Source: Kitasatospora xanthocidica
Lineage (GTDB): Bacteria > Actinomycetota > Actinomycetes > Streptomycetales > Streptomycetaceae
Assembly: GCF_014656195.1 (NCBI RefSeq)
Contig: NZ_BNBY01000004.1
Location: 299,790-363,789, forward strand
Reading direction: 5' to 3'
Length of the DNA stretch: 64,000 nucleotides
The notes below the pieces were generated by a model. The model ran no database searches, was not told where the DNA came from, and saw only the letters and a list, made by a program, of their open reading frames with translations. The translations under genes and the position numbers were made by a program. Positions 63,776 to 64,000 of the stretch are shown piece after piece; position 1 is the first letter of the stretch; every line of letters begins with the position of its first letter.

Positions 63776-64000
63776 ACTCGGCGGTAACCACCGCCGCCAC
63801 CCTGGCTGGGCGATCGACAGTGCGGTGGTTCGGAGCATGACCCTAGTAACTGAACCGTGATCGGTTCAAATCCTTGTCAGAAAAAAGACGGAAGATTACC
63901 CAAGTTCTTTTGTGAAAATGACCGTTGGTGACCGCCGCCGTACGCAAGGCTGATCAGGTCTCACCCATTGAGCGCGAAGCGGTCGAAAACCCGAACGCCA
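63776..64000. other. upstream region of the riboswitch, no gene
   Basis: AT-rich by local standards. It holds the promoter at 63840-63869 (below) and, further up, no gene that I can support within this window. Confidence 0.5.
63840..63869 (-). promoter_or_regulatory. promoter with operator-like repeat for the NlpC/P60 gene
   Basis: On the minus strand TTGAAC is followed after 18 bases by TAGGGT. The -35 overlaps the inverted repeat TGAACCG-TGAT-CGGTTCA (63851-63868; 7-bp arms, 4-bp spacer), a likely regulator binding site over the -35 and spacer. The start of transcription lies just upstream of the riboswitch. Confidence 0.7.

Overview
The window is core chromosome of a high-GC actinomycete of the Streptomycetaceae (Streptomyces or Kitasatospora; the sequence alone does not decide). 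Grounds: very high G+C with GC-rich third codon positions, many GTG/TTG starts, a Streptomyces-type division and cell-wall (dcw) cluster beginning with divIVA, and actinobacterial families such as DUF3040, an Rv2175c-type DNA-binding protein, MacRS and a ROK glucokinase. The gene order closely parallels, from memory, the Mycobacterium tuberculosis stretch from wag31 (Rv2145c) to the NlpC/P60 gene Rv2190c.

Layout. 206-18855 (minus): polar growth, septation and peptidoglycan precursor genes divIVA, yggT, sepF, yggS, pgeF, ftsZ, ftsQ, murG, ftsW, murD, mraY, murF, murE, ftsI, ftsL, rsmH, mostly overlapping or nearly so; murC and mraZ are absent here. 19395-25012 (plus): a beta-carbonic anhydrase and a MoxR ATPase / DUF58 / transglutaminase operon. 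25146-31165: DUF3040 protein, methyltransferase, HEPN-type protein, DUF4126 protein, FAD oxidoreductase, a MITE-like element and a Q/Y-rich membrane protein. 31377-38534: metF, polyprenyl synthase, thiE, an Rv2175c homologue, a pyridine-nucleotide/FAD oxidoreductase and a TPP-riboswitch thiOSG operon. 38638-42148: PASTA-domain Ser/Thr kinase, Moco oxidoreductase, bacterioferritin and its [2Fe-2S] partner with candidate iron boxes. 42325-45912: DAHP synthase divergent from a trpL-attenuator-controlled fused anthranilate synthase. 46009-57139: MacRS two-component system, PlsC-like acyltransferase, esterase, glucokinase, ArsA-like protein, START-like protein, acyl-CoA synthetase. 57238-63561: PimB-like and GT87 glycosyltransferases, a zinc metallopeptidase and two NlpC/P60 hydrolases, with a c-di-AMP (ydaO) riboswitch before the upstream one.

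The common thread is envelope growth: Lipid II synthesis and septation at one end, and a PASTA kinase, phospholipid/mannolipid-type enzymes and peptidoglycan hydrolases at the other, with thiamine, aromatic amino acid, one-carbon and iron metabolism between. I found no CRISPR array, tRNA, rRNA, prophage or biosynthetic cluster, and no convincing wholly new system. The most interesting signals are regulatory or structural: a MITE at a stop codon, a trp attenuator, two metabolite riboswitches, a set of apparently leaderless starts, paired iron boxes, several long palindromic terminators, and an ArsA-like protein with a ruined P-loop.
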